Notes: generated from the letters alone by a model not told the origin. DNA of 64,000 nucleotides from Phycicoccus endophyticus (GCF_011326735.1 NZ_JAANCN010000002.1:62001-126000), one strand, 5' to 3'; shown: positions 8,465 through 18,205, numbered from the stretch's first letter. Numbers and translations are program-made.

Positions 8465-8892
8465 CGGCGCTCGAGCACCTCCTCGAGCTGGGCGGCCGTG
8501 CGGTCGCCGAGCCGCTCGAGCAGCGGGGTCATCACCGGGCCGAGGAAGCGGGCCATCCCGCTGAACTCGAACTCGGCGCGGTAGGTGACCGCCGACCCGG
8601 TGCCCTCCGGCCGCACGGTGATCGTGTCGTGGCTCGTCGTCGTCGCGTTGCGCCCGACGATGACGATCCGGTCCTCCCCGAGCTCCTCGGTCGTGTACTC
8701 GAGCTCGACGGTGTTCCCGGCGAACTTCGAGACGTTGCGGTAGCGCGTGCCGACCCCGCCGTCGCCGCTGACGCGCTCACAGGAGACGGTGCCGGCGTCC
8801 CACTCGGTGGCGTTGCGGAAGTCGGCGAGGTACGGCAGCACGTCGGCCGGCGGGGCCGCGGTGGTGATGGTGCGTTCGATCGTCGTGGACAC
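8461..8892 (-). CDS. SRPBCC (START-like) family protein
   Basis: Small 143-aa helix-grip protein of the polyketide cyclase/START-like superfamily, which binds hydrophobic ligands. It begins STTIERTITTAAPPADVL and has the usual order of a DVLPYLADF helix, a central beta-sheet and a C-terminal helix ending EEVLERR. Start GTG 8892 has AGGAGG 7 nt upstream. It overlaps the SDR start by 4 nt and follows the Cfa stop by 4 nt, so it is translated within the operon. A lipid-binding or carrier role beside the fatty-acid-modifying genes is inference. Confidence 0.82.
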   Translation of the reverse strand: MSTTIERTITTAAPPADVLPYLADFRNATEWDAGTVSCERVSGDGGVGTRYRNVSKFAGNTVELEYTTEELGEDRIVIVGRNATTTSHDTITVRPEGTGSAVTYRAEFEFSGMARFLGPVMTPLLERLGDRTAAQLEEVLERR

Positions 8893-8896
8893 GGGT

Positions 8897-10141
8897 CTAC
8901 CTCCTGGAGAAGCGGATCTGGGCGACGTCGAGATAGCCCGTGGCGAACCCGGCCTCACAGTACGCGAGGTAGAACTCCCACATCCGACGGAAGGTCTCGT
9001 CGAACCCGAGAGGCTCGATGTCGGCCCAGCGGGCGGTGAAGCTCTCGCGCCACCGCCGCAGGGTCTCGGCGTAGTCGACACCGAACGCCTGCACCCGACC
9101 TACCCGCAAGGTCGTCGACCCATGCGTGACGTCGCGGATGGCCTGCAACGAGGGGATGAGGCCCCCGGGGAAGATGTACTTCTGGATCCAGCCGAAGGAC
9201 CCCTTCGTCGCGAGCAGCCGGTGGTGCTCCATGAGGATGGCCTGGATCGCGACGGCCCCACCGGGGGCGAGCAGGCCGTCGATCGTGTGGAAGTACTCCT
9301 CCCAGTACTCCTCGCCGACGGCCTCGATCATCTCGACGCTGACGACGGCGTCGAACGTCCCGGTCGTCTCCCGGTAGTCCTGGAGCAGCACCTCGACCCG
9401 GTCGGTGTACCCGGCCGCGGCGACCCGCGAGACGGCGAGGTCGCGCTGCTCGGCCGAGAGCGTCACCGAGGTGACGCGGGCCCCCCGCGCCGCGGCCCGC
9501 ACGGCGAGCTCGCCCCAGCCGGTGCCGATCTCGAGCAGGCGGGTGCCCGCCCGCACGTCGGCGGCGTCGAGGACGGCCTCGACCTTGCGCACCTGGGCCG
9601 CGTGCAGGTCCTGGCCGGCGAGCGGGGCGGCGGGGTCGAACATCGCCGAGCTGTAGGACATCGACGGGTCGAGGAAGGCGGCGAACAGGTCGTTGGAGAG
9701 GTCGTAGTGGGCGCTGATGTTGCTCCGCGACCCCTCGAGCGTGTTGCGCTGGGTGCGCGGGATGGCGCGGTCGACGAGGCCGCGCAGGGAGAGCAGCGGC
9801 TTCGGCACGAGCTCGCCCATCCGGGCGGCGAACGGCATGAGGGCCTGGGCCAGGTCGGTGCCCTCCGCGGCCCGCCAGTCGCCGGCCATGTACGCCTCCC
9901 CGAGCCCGATCTTCGGGTGCTCCTCGAGGCGGCGGTAGAGGGCGTCGGGGCGGACGACCTCGAGGACCGGGCTGTCCGGCCCGCCGGCCCCGACGACCGT
10001 GCCGTCCGGGTAGCGCAGGCGCACGGGCATCGGGCGCACGGCGAGCTCGGTGACCCGCCGGGCGACCGCACCGCGGGTGAGGACGCGCGGGAAGCGCAGC
10101 CGCGGGCTGGCCAGCTGCAGGTGGGGGGCGTGGGCACTCAT
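8897..10141 (-). CDS. Cyclopropane-fatty-acyl-phospholipid synthase family methyltransferase
   Basis: SAM-dependent enzyme of 414 aa that transfers a methyl(ene) group to double bonds of membrane phospholipid acyl chains. The N-terminal Cfa domain contains IGLGEAYMAGDW; SNISAHYDLSNDLF and the SMSYSSAMF motif follow. The SAM site LLEIGTGWGELAV is near residue 195, and later SVEMIEAVGEEYW and KYIFPGG, all family hallmarks. ATG 10141 overlaps the DUF1365 stop as ATGA. The FAD oxidoreductase-DUF1365-Cfa trio is a known conserved unit, linked in proteobacteria to singlet-oxygen responses. The product may be a cyclopropane, methyl-branched or furan fatty acid. Confidence 0.92.
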   Translation of the reverse strand: MSAHAPHLQLASPRLRFPRVLTRGAVARRVTELAVRPMPVRLRYPDGTVVGAGGPDSPVLEVVRPDALYRRLEEHPKIGLGEAYMAGDWRAAEGTDLAQALMPFAARMGELVPKPLLSLRGLVDRAIPRTQRNTLEGSRSNISAHYDLSNDLFAAFLDPSMSYSSAMFDPAAPLAGQDLHAAQVRKVEAVLDAADVRAGTRLLEIGTGWGELAVRAAARGARVTSVTLSAEQRDLAVSRVAAAGYTDRVEVLLQDYRETTGTFDAVVSVEMIEAVGEEYWEEYFHTIDGLLAPGGAVAIQAILMEHHRLLATKGSFGWIQKYIFPGGLIPSLQAIRDVTHGSTTLRVGRVQAFGVDYAETLRRWRESFTARWADIEPLGFDETFRRMWEFYLAYCEAGFATGYLDVAQIRFSRR

Positions 10142-10893
10142 GACACGGACTCCAGGGAGCTCTCGGGACGGGGCCGGACGGGCAGCCTGCGCAGCCACAG
10201 CCGGATGCCGTGGAGGCGGATGAGCCCGCTGACCCGCTGGGGCATCAACGGGTACCGCGCCGCGGTGCGGGCCACCCGGGCCGTCGTCGCCGGCCGGGGC
10301 GCCCCGGACACGCTCGCGGTGAGCAGGGGTTCGGAGCCGACGAGCAGCCGGATGGCGACCCCGACCCGCTCGGGCGTCATCGTCAGCCGGATGGCGTACT
10401 CGCCCTCGACGTCGTTGAAGGGGCTGACGTAGAAGTCCTTGTCGGTCTCGGCACGGCCGTCGGCGCCCGGCCGCAGCACGTAGGCGTGCCGGCCACCGTA
10501 GGTGTTGTGCACCTCGACGAGCACCGCCCGCAGCGCGCCGCCGGGGGCGAACACCCAGAACGCGGACATCGGGTCGAAGACGTGCCCGAGCACGCGCGCG
10601 TGGGCGAGCATGACGACCCGGTCGCCCGCGCTCGTGCCCACGCCGTCGCGCTCGAGCACCCGCAGGACGTTGGCCTTGAGGGCGGCCAGCCCCGGTGCGC
10701 CGGCGAGGTGGTCCTCGCCCCGGAAGCCGGCGAGCGGGCGCAGCCAGCGCGGCAGCCGCGGCGGGGCGTCGAGGTCGAGCAGCCACTGGGTGTGCCGGTG
10801 GCTGAAGGCGTACCGGAACGGCCGGTGGCGGGTGTGGTGGACCCGGCCGACGACGAGCGCCGGCAGCGGGGGCAGGTCGGCGACGGTGGTCAT
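10138..10893 (-). CDS. DUF1365 domain-containing protein
   Basis: The 251-aa protein covers the whole DUF1365 family. Hallmarks are the N-terminal GRVHHTRHRPFRYAFSHR (residues 16-33), FDPMSAFWVFAPGG, VEVHNTYGGRHAY and KDFYVSPFNDVEGEY. No enzymatic function is established to my knowledge. The gene is almost always next to a Cfa-like methyltransferase and an FAD-dependent amine-oxidase-like protein, and may assist acyl-chain modification at the membrane. ATG 10893 lies 7 nt after the FAD gene stop; the gene overlaps the cfa start by 4 nt, so the three are co-translated. Confidence 0.9.
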   Translation of the reverse strand: MTTVADLPPLPALVVGRVHHTRHRPFRYAFSHRHTQWLLDLDAPPRLPRWLRPLAGFRGEDHLAGAPGLAALKANVLRVLERDGVGTSAGDRVVMLAHARVLGHVFDPMSAFWVFAPGGALRAVLVEVHNTYGGRHAYVLRPGADGRAETDKDFYVSPFNDVEGEYAIRLTMTPERVGVAIRLLVGSEPLLTASVSGAPRPATTARVARTAARYPLMPQRVSGLIRLHGIRLWLRRLPVRPRPESSLESVS

Positions 10894-10900
10894 GACGCGC

Positions 10901-12184
10901 TCACCACGTGACCCCGAACGCGCGGGCGGCCTCGACCCCCGACCGGCAGCCGTCCTCGTGGAAGCCCCAGCCGTGGTAGGCGCCGGCGAACGCGGTGCGC
11001 TCCGTGCTCAGCTCGGGCAGCCGCCGCTGGGCCCGCACTGCCTCGAGGTCGTAGAGGGGGTGGGTGTACTCCATGGTGGCGACGACGCGCGCCGGGTCGA
11101 TCCGCTCGGTCGCGTTGAGCGTGACGTAGAGCGGGTCGTCGGCGGGCAGCCCTTGGAGGCGGTTCATCCAGTACGTGACGACCGCGCCCCGGCTCTCGTC
11201 CTCGTCGACGAGGTAGTTCCACGAGGCGCGGGCCAGGCGCGCGCGGGGCATGAGCGAGCCGTCGCGGTGGAGCACGGTCTCGTTGCGGGAGTAGCGGAAG
11301 GCGCCGAGGATCTCCTTCTCGGCCGGGGTGGCGTCGACGAGCAGGCGGAGCGCGTCGTCGGCGTGGGTGGCCATGACGACACCGTCGTGCCGGTCGAGTC
11401 GGCCCGAGGCGGAGCGGATCTCGACCCCGTCGTCGGTGCGCGTGACCGCGGTGACCGGGTCTCCGCTGTGCACGGCGGGCAGCCGGGACACGAGCCGGTC
11501 GACGTAGGTGCGGGAGCCGCCGACGACGGTGCGCCACTGCGGGGAGTCACCGACCGAGAGCATCCCGTGGTGCTCGAGGAAGCGGAAGAGGTAGCGCGCC
11601 GGGTACTCCAGGGCCGCACCGCCGCCGCTGGACCACACGCACGCGACGACGGGCACGGCATAGAGGCGGGTGAACGCCTCGGGCAGACCGGCGTCGCGGA
11701 TGAACTCCCCGTAGGTCGTGGTGTCCTCGTCGTCGGTCTCGGCGAGGAAGCGCGCGGCGAGCCCGTGGAAGCGCCGCACGGCGCCGAGCATTCCGAGGTA
11801 CTCGGCGTCGAGCAGCTGGCGGGGACGGGCCACGAACCCGCGCACCCCGCGCCCGCCGGCGTACTCCAGGCCCCGGCGCTCGTCGCGGATGCTCATCGAC
11901 ATCTCGGTGTCGCGGGTGGCCACGCCGAGCTCGCGCAGGAGTCGGGAGAGCAGGGGGTAGGTGCGGTCGTTGTGCACGATGAAGCCGCTGTCGACGGCCA
12001 GCTCGCCGTGCCGGCCGGCCACGGTGTGGGTGTGCGCGTGGCCGCCGAGGCGGTCGTCCGCCTCGTAGAGCGTCACGTCGTCGCGAGTTGCCAGGACGTG
12101 CGCGGCGGTGAGCCCGGAGACCCCGGATCCGACGACCGCGACCCGTCGCCGGGCATGCGGGGGCACCGTGGCAGAGGCGGGCAT
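10901..12184 (-). CDS. FAD-dependent oxidoreductase (COG2907, amine oxidase-like)
   Basis: Flavoprotein of about 427 aa with the dinucleotide-binding motif VVGSGVSGLTAAHVL at the N-terminus and LYEADDRLGGHAHTH immediately after, typical of COG2907 proteins beside Cfa and DUF1365. Late motifs include YEYTHPLYD-like and AGAYHGWGFHEDG near the C-terminus. The family probably oxidises or desaturates acyl chains, but the reaction is not settled. ATG 12184 is preferred over ATG 12190 because the -10 TACGGT at 12197-12192 lies 7 nt upstream, giving a leaderless message. It is the promoter-proximal gene of the seven-gene operon ending in photolyase. Confidence 0.88.
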   Translation of the reverse strand: MPASATVPPHARRRVAVVGSGVSGLTAAHVLATRDDVTLYEADDRLGGHAHTHTVAGRHGELAVDSGFIVHNDRTYPLLSRLLRELGVATRDTEMSMSIRDERRGLEYAGGRGVRGFVARPRQLLDAEYLGMLGAVRRFHGLAARFLAETDDEDTTTYGEFIRDAGLPEAFTRLYAVPVVACVWSSGGGAALEYPARYLFRFLEHHGMLSVGDSPQWRTVVGGSRTYVDRLVSRLPAVHSGDPVTAVTRTDDGVEIRSASGRLDRHDGVVMATHADDALRLLVDATPAEKEILGAFRYSRNETVLHRDGSLMPRARLARASWNYLVDEDESRGAVVTYWMNRLQGLPADDPLYVTLNATERIDPARVVATMEYTHPLYDLEAVRAQRRLPELSTERTAFAGAYHGWGFHEDGCRSGVEAARAFGVTW

Positions 12185-12191
12185 GTCCATG

Positions 12192-12254
12192 ACCGTAGAG
12201 CCTTCCGTCGAGTCTCGTCAAAGGTTTGTCAAATCTGCGACGAGCGCCTACCGT
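12192..12254. promoter_or_regulatory. Back-to-back promoters over an 11-bp direct repeat (candidate CarH/LitR operator)
   Basis: Rightward: TTGTCA (12226-12231), 17-bp spacer, TACCGT (12249-12254), then ATG 12262. Leftward: TTGACG (12221-12216), 18-bp spacer, TACGGT (12197-12192), then ATG 12184. The two -35 boxes sit on direct repeats GTCAAAG (12217-12223) and GTCAAAT (12228-12234), 11 bp apart, with a weaker GTCGAG copy at 12207. Both promoters could be shut together by one regulator bound head-to-tail over this site. Confidence 0.7.
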
Positions 12255-12261
12255 AAGCGGG

Positions 12262-13260
12262 ATGAGGCGTTCGGTCCCACCGTCGATGCGGATTGGCGAG
12301 CTCGCCGGCCGGGTCGGCGTCAGCACGCACGTCCTGCGCGCGTGGGAGTCCCGGTACGGGCTGCTGACGCCCGTGCGCTCCCCCGGCGGCTACCGGCTCT
12401 ACGGCAGCGACGACGAGCGCCGCGTCCGCGAGGTCGTCAGCCTGCGCGATCAGGGGGTCAGCGCGATGGAGGCCTGCCGCCAGGTGCTCGCCGCTGAGCG
12501 GGCCGGCGACGCGGCCACGGGCGGCGAGGGGGACGGTGCCCACGCCGCGCGCGAGAGCCGGCGCGACACCGACCCCATGCGCACCGACCCGCCGGTGCTC
12601 GTCGCCCAGCTCCTCGACGCGGTCACCGCCCTCGACGAGGACCGTGCCCACGCCGTCCTCGACACCGCCTTCCTCGACCGCTCCGTCGAGAGCGCCATCG
12701 TCGAGGTCGTCGTCCCCTTCTTCGCGCGCGTCGGCGAGATGTGGGAGCTCGGCCGCATCGGCGTCGCCCAGGAGCACTTCGCGAGCAGCCTCGTGCGCCG
12801 GCGGCTCGGGGCGCTCTCGCTCACCTGGGGCATCGGCACCGGCCCGGTCGCCGTGCTCGCCTGCCCGCCCGGCGAGTTCCACGACATCATCCTGCTCAGC
12901 TTCGGCGTGCTCCTCGGCCGGGCCGGCTGGCGCATCCGCTACCTCGGCCCGGACACCCCCATCGCCTCGCTCTCCTCGGCGGCCGACCTCATCGAGCCCG
13001 ACGCCGTGGTGCTCGCGGCCCGCCGCCCCGCCGGCTTCCGCGCCCACGGGCCGACCCTGGGGCGGATCGCGCAGCGGCACCCCCTCTGGCTCGCCGGACG
13101 GGGCACGACCCCGCGGGTCCTCGACGAGATCGCGGCCCACCACCTCGGGCCCGACCTGGTCGCCAGCGTCTCCGAGCTGACCGAGGCCGCCCGCGAGCGG
13201 CGCCGCGGCCTCCAGCGCGCCCCATCCACCGGGCCGTCCGACTCCGAACCCCGCCCGTGA
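12262..13260 (+). CDS. MerR-family B12-dependent photoreceptor repressor (CarH/LitR-like)
   Basis: Transcription factor of 332 aa. The N-terminal MerR helix-turn-helix reads RIGELAGRVGVSTHVLRAWESR, i.e. residues 10-31. A four-helix cap domain follows and contains the Wx9EH photoreceptor motif: W161, E171, H172. The cobalamin-binding domain has the axial-ligand motif PGEFHD with H207. The W-to-His spacing of 46 matches Thermus CarH as I remember it (W131 to H177). The residue after the Trp is Glu162, where Thermus has the His used in its light state. It probably represses in the dark with adenosylcobalamin bound and releases DNA in light. It is leaderless and divergent from the photolyase operon. 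Confidence 0.88.
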   Translation: MRRSVPPSMRIGELAGRVGVSTHVLRAWESRYGLLTPVRSPGGYRLYGSDDERRVREVVSLRDQGVSAMEACRQVLAAERAGDAATGGEGDGAHAARESRRDTDPMRTDPPVLVAQLLDAVTALDEDRAHAVLDTAFLDRSVESAIVEVVVPFFARVGEMWELGRIGVAQEHFASSLVRRRLGALSLTWGIGTGPVAVLACPPGEFHDIILLSFGVLLGRAGWRIRYLGPDTPIASLSSAADLIEPDAVVLAARRPAGFRAHGPTLGRIAQRHPLWLAGRGTTPRVLDEIAAHHLGPDLVASVSELTEAARERRRGLQRAPSTGPSDSEPRP

Positions 13261-14570
13261 CCACGACGACGACCCCGCCCGGGGTCGCCGGGCGGATCGA
13301 GGCCGCACTGCGGCCCCTCCTCGGCGGCCCACTGCCGGTGCGCCTGCGGGCCTGGGACGGCTCGGAGGCCGGGCCGGACGCCGGACCGGACCCGGGCGCA
13401 CCCGGCGGCGTGCCCGAGCGGCCGCTCGTCGAGCTGCGCTCGCCGCGAGCCCTCACCCGGCTGCTCTGGCACCCCGGCGAGCTCGGCGCCGCCCAGGCCT
13501 ACGTCACCGGCGAGCTCGAGGTCCACGGCGACCTCGGCACCGCGCTCGACACCGTCCGCGCGGCGGTGGCCGAGCGCGGCATCCCGCCGCTCACCGCCAC
13601 TCGCGTGGTCCGCCTGCTGCCCGACCTCGTCCGGCTCGCCCGGGACGCCGGGGCTCTCGGCCGCCCGCCCGCGCCTCCGGCGACCCAGGCGGTCGTCTCG
13701 GGTCGGCTGCACTCCCTCGCGCGCGACCGCGCGTCGGTCAGCCACCACTACGACCTGTCCAACGCGTTCTACGAGCTCCTCCTCGACCCGAACCTGGCCT
13801 ACTCGGCGGCGTTCTTCGCCGACGGCCCGCAGATGCCCCTCGAGGACGCGCAGGCCGCCAAGCTCGACCTCGTCTGCCGCAAGCTCGGCCTCTCCGACGG
13901 GATGCGCCTGCTCGACGTGGGCTGCGGCTGGGGCGCCCTGTCCCTCCACGCGGCCGAGCACTTCGGGGCGCGGGTGACCGGGGTGACGATCTCCGCCGAG
14001 CAGCAGGCCTTCGTCCAGGAGCGGGTGCACCGCCGCGGGCTCGAGGGCCGGGTCGAGGTGCGGCTGCAGGACTACCGGGAGGTCCGCGACGAGCCGTTCG
14101 ACGCCGTGGCCTCCCTCGAGATGGGCGAGCACGTCGGCGAGCGCAACTACGGCACGTACGCGGCGATGCTCCACCGCAGCGTGCGCCCCGGCGGCTACGT
14201 CCTCGTCCAGCAGATGTCCCGGCGGGGCGCGCACCCCGGTGGCGGCCCGTTCATCGAGGCGTTCATCGCCCCGGACATGACGATGCGCCCGGTCGGGGAG
14301 ACGCTCGGCCTCCTCGAGGGCGCCGGGCTCGAGGTGCGCGGCGTGCACGCGCTGCGCGAGCACTACGTGTGGACGGTCGACGCCTGGCACCGAACGCTCG
14401 AGGAGCGGTGGGCGCAGGTCGTGGGTCTCATCGGCGAGGAGGGCGCCCGGGTGTGGCGGCTCTACCTCGTCGGCGGCTCGCAGGCCTTCCGGGACCACCG
14501 GATGGGCGTCGACCAGCTGCTCCTGCGCCGCCCCGGCGGCGAGCCCGCCGTCACGGACCCGGCCCGCTGA
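13257..14570 (+). CDS. Second Cfa-like SAM-dependent methyltransferase
   Basis: The 437-aa protein is a divergent paralogue of the cyclopropane synthase at 8897-10141. It has the acyl-chain domain with GELGAAQAYVTGELEVHGD, then SVSHHYDLSNAFYELL and NLAYSAAFF, the SAM site LLDVGCGWGALSLHA (near residue 219) and SLEMGEHVGERNY. GTG 13257 overlaps the regulator's TGA (GTGA), so its translation is coupled to that of the photoreceptor. In actinobacteria such enzymes make cyclopropane or 10-methyl branched acyl chains. Co-expression with a DUF1295 reductase is compatible with methylenation followed by reduction, but this is inference. Confidence 0.9.
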   Translation: MTTTTTPPGVAGRIEAALRPLLGGPLPVRLRAWDGSEAGPDAGPDPGAPGGVPERPLVELRSPRALTRLLWHPGELGAAQAYVTGELEVHGDLGTALDTVRAAVAERGIPPLTATRVVRLLPDLVRLARDAGALGRPPAPPATQAVVSGRLHSLARDRASVSHHYDLSNAFYELLLDPNLAYSAAFFADGPQMPLEDAQAAKLDLVCRKLGLSDGMRLLDVGCGWGALSLHAAEHFGARVTGVTISAEQQAFVQERVHRRGLEGRVEVRLQDYREVRDEPFDAVASLEMGEHVGERNYGTYAAMLHRSVRPGGYVLVQQMSRRGAHPGGGPFIEAFIAPDMTMRPVGETLGLLEGAGLEVRGVHALREHYVWTVDAWHRTLEERWAQVVGLIGEEGARVWRLYLVGGSQAFRDHRMGVDQLLLRRPGGEPAVTDPAR

Positions 14571-15367
14571 TGGGCGAGGGGTTCTCGCTCGGCACGCTCG
14601 GCGTCGTCCTCGTCGGCTCGGCGCTCGCGTCGCTGCTCGCGATGGCCGTCACGGCGGTCCTCGCGAAGCGGGCCGGCAAGGTCGCGGTCGTCGACATCAC
14701 GTGGGGGCTGGTCTTCGTCCTCATCGGGTGGGTGGCGTACCTGCTGGGCCAGCAGTCCGGGCGGTCGCTGCTCCTCGCGCTGCTCGTCACGGCATGGGGC
14801 GGGCGGCTCGCGTGGCACATCCGCGGCCGGGCGCTCGGCCGGGGCGAGGACCCCCGGTACGAGACGATGCTGTCGCAGGTGCCCGAGGACCGTCGGTTCC
14901 GCTACGCCCTCGTGCGGGTGTTCGGCACCCAGGGCGTCGCCGCGTGGTTCGTCTCGCTGCCGCTGCAGGTCGCGGCGGCCACGGACTCCCGGCTCGGCTG
15001 GGTCGCCGCTCTCGGGGTGCTCGTCTACCTCGTCGGCGTGACGTTCGAGGCCGTCGGCGACGCCCAGCTGAAGGCGTTCAAGGCCGACCCCGACACCCAG
15101 GGCAAGGTCATGGACCGCGGGCTGTGGCGCTACACCCGCCACCCCAACTACTTCGGCGACTCCGCCGTCTGGTGGGGCCTGTGGCTGCTCGCCGCCGGGG
15201 CGTGGCCCGGGGTGCTCACGGTGCTCTCCCCGGTGCTCATGACGTACTTCCTGGCGTTCGCGACGGGGGCCCGGCTGCTCGAGTCGCAGATGGCCGAGCG
15301 CCCCGGCTACCGCGCGTACATGGAGCGCACGAGCATGTTCCTCCCGCTCCCGCCGAAGCGCCGCTGA
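14570..15367 (+). CDS. DUF1295 (steroid 5-alpha-reductase-like) membrane protein
   Basis: Polytopic 265-aa protein of the DUF1295 family, related to steroid 5-alpha-reductases and isoprenylcysteine methyltransferases. DITWGLVFVLIGW is near residue 42 and the family signature RGLWRYTRHPNYFGD near residue 182, with RTSMFLPLPPK at the C-terminus. ATG 14570 shares its A with the preceding TGA (TGATG). It is the third gene of the photoreceptor operon. A reductase acting on an unsaturated or methylenated acyl chain made by the neighbouring methyltransferase is plausible but not demonstrated. It converges on the DUF445 gene with a 6-nt gap. Confidence 0.87.
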   Translation: MGEGFSLGTLGVVLVGSALASLLAMAVTAVLAKRAGKVAVVDITWGLVFVLIGWVAYLLGQQSGRSLLLALLVTAWGGRLAWHIRGRALGRGEDPRYETMLSQVPEDRRFRYALVRVFGTQGVAAWFVSLPLQVAAATDSRLGWVAALGVLVYLVGVTFEAVGDAQLKAFKADPDTQGKVMDRGLWRYTRHPNYFGDSAVWWGLWLLAAGAWPGVLTVLSPVLMTYFLAFATGARLLESQMAERPGYRAYMERTSMFLPLPPKRR

Positions 15368-15373
15368 CGCAGG

Positions 15374-16630
15374 TCAGCCGAGGAGCCGGGCGACGGCGTG
15401 GATGGCGAGCCCGGCAAGGGCGCCGACGACCGTCCCGTTGATCCGGATGAACTGCAGGTCCCGGCCGACGTGCAGCTCGATCCGCTCGGAGGCCTCGCGC
15501 GCGTCCCACCGCTGCACGGTCACCGAGATCACCTCGGCGAGCTCGTCGCCGTAGGTGTTGACGACGAACGAGACGGCCTCGGCCAACCGGGCCTCGACGA
15601 CGGCCTTCCACTGCGGGTCCTCGACGAGGTGGCGGCCGAGGTGCTCGAGCAGCTCCTCCCCGCGGGCGTGGAAGTACGAGGTCTCCTCCGCCATCGCTCC
15701 CTCGAGCGCGGCCCGGAAGGAGCGCCAGAGGCCGACCGCGGTCTCGGTGGCCTGGGGGTGGGTCAGCAGGCGCTCCTTGAGCGCCTCGGCCCGGGCCATG
15801 ACGCCCTCGTCGTGCTGGAGGTCCTCGGCCAGGCGACGCAGCAGGTCGTCGAGCGCGAGCCTCGCCGGGTGCCGGGGGTCGCTCCGGATCTCCCGCAGCC
15901 AGCCGAGGACCTGCTCGTAGGTCCAGGCGATGACGCGGTCGTCGAGCCACGGCGGCGTCCACCAGGGGGCCCGGGCGCCCAGGAGGTCGGCGTACGTGCC
16001 GGGGTTCTCGCGCAGCCAGTCGTGCAGCTGCTCGAGCCCGAGGTCGACCAGCCCGTGGTGGGTCGACTCCTCGACGACGCCCTCGAGCAGGGCGCCGGCG
16101 ATCGGGCTGACCGGCTCCCGGACGAGCCGGGGGACGACGAGGTCGCCGAGGAGCGCACGCACCTCGGCCTCGTCGAACCTGCCCAGGCCGGCGCGCACGA
16201 CGCGCACCACCTCGGCGAGGATCCGGCGCCGGGTGGCCGGCCGGCCGAGGGAGGCGCCGACCCGCTCGCTGACGTGCGCCGCGGCGAGCCGCTCGCGGGC
16301 GATCTCGTCGGTGAGGAAGTTCTCGGTGACGAACTCCTGCAGGTTGCGCCCGATGTCGTCCTTGCGCCGGGGGATGATCGCCGTGTGCGGCACCGGCAGG
16401 CCGAGCGGGTGGCGGAAGAGCGCGGTCACGGCGAACCAGTCGGCCAGGGCGCCGACCATGGCCGCCTCGGCCCCGGTGTTGACGTACCCCCAGGCCCCGC
16501 CGTGGTCGAGGCGCAGGGTGGCCAGGAAGACGGCCGCCGCGAGGAGCAGGAGCGAGAGCGCGACGAGGCGCATCCGGCGCAGGCCGGCACGCCGGCGCAC
16601 GTCGGCCGGCGAGGGCTCCATGAGACTCAC
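15374..16630 (-). CDS. DUF445 domain-containing membrane protein
   Basis: The 418-aa protein has one N-terminal transmembrane helix (about residues 22-40) followed by the DUF445 domain: EAAMVGALADWFAVTALFRHPLG, i.e. residues 53-75, then PHTAIIPRRKDDIGRNLQEFV, a long helical region, and a second hydrophobic segment at the C-terminus (INGTVVGALAGLAIHAV). The function is unknown, possibly membrane-associated scaffolding. GTG 16630 is chosen because CAGGAT lies 7 nt upstream; ATG 16621 and ATG 16639 are alternatives. It is divergent from guaB1 with a 70-bp gap. Confidence 0.85.
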   Translation of the reverse strand: MSLMEPSPADVRRRAGLRRMRLVALSLLLLAAAVFLATLRLDHGGAWGYVNTGAEAAMVGALADWFAVTALFRHPLGLPVPHTAIIPRRKDDIGRNLQEFVTENFLTDEIARERLAAAHVSERVGASLGRPATRRRILAEVVRVVRAGLGRFDEAEVRALLGDLVVPRLVREPVSPIAGALLEGVVEESTHHGLVDLGLEQLHDWLRENPGTYADLLGARAPWWTPPWLDDRVIAWTYEQVLGWLREIRSDPRHPARLALDDLLRRLAEDLQHDEGVMARAEALKERLLTHPQATETAVGLWRSFRAALEGAMAEETSYFHARGEELLEHLGRHLVEDPQWKAVVEARLAEAVSFVVNTYGDELAEVISVTVQRWDAREASERIELHVGRDLQFIRINGTVVGALAGLAIHAVARLLG

Positions 16631-16666
16631 CCGCCGCATCCTGCCGCACCCGCCCCCCACGGGTGA

Positions 16667-18136
<1,470 letters not shown>

Positions 18137-18139
18137 TCC

Positions 18140-18168
18140 GGGCGGGCCGTGCCGCGGCCGGCCCGCCC
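18140..18168 (+). terminator. GC-rich hairpin after guaB1
   Basis: Perfect 9-bp arms GGGCGGGCC and GGCCCGCCC with an 11-nt loop, starting 3 nt after the stop. There is no T-tract, as is common for actinobacterial intrinsic terminators. Confidence 0.55.
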
Positions 18169-18205
18169 CACCCGGCACCCGGCGGGCGTGCGCGAGGATG
18201 AGTCC

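Noticed and set aside
6284-8584. 766-codon open frame on the plus strand
   Set aside because: Antisense to CPBP, SDR and SRPBCC genes; composition is typical of GC-rich shadow frames and has no domain.
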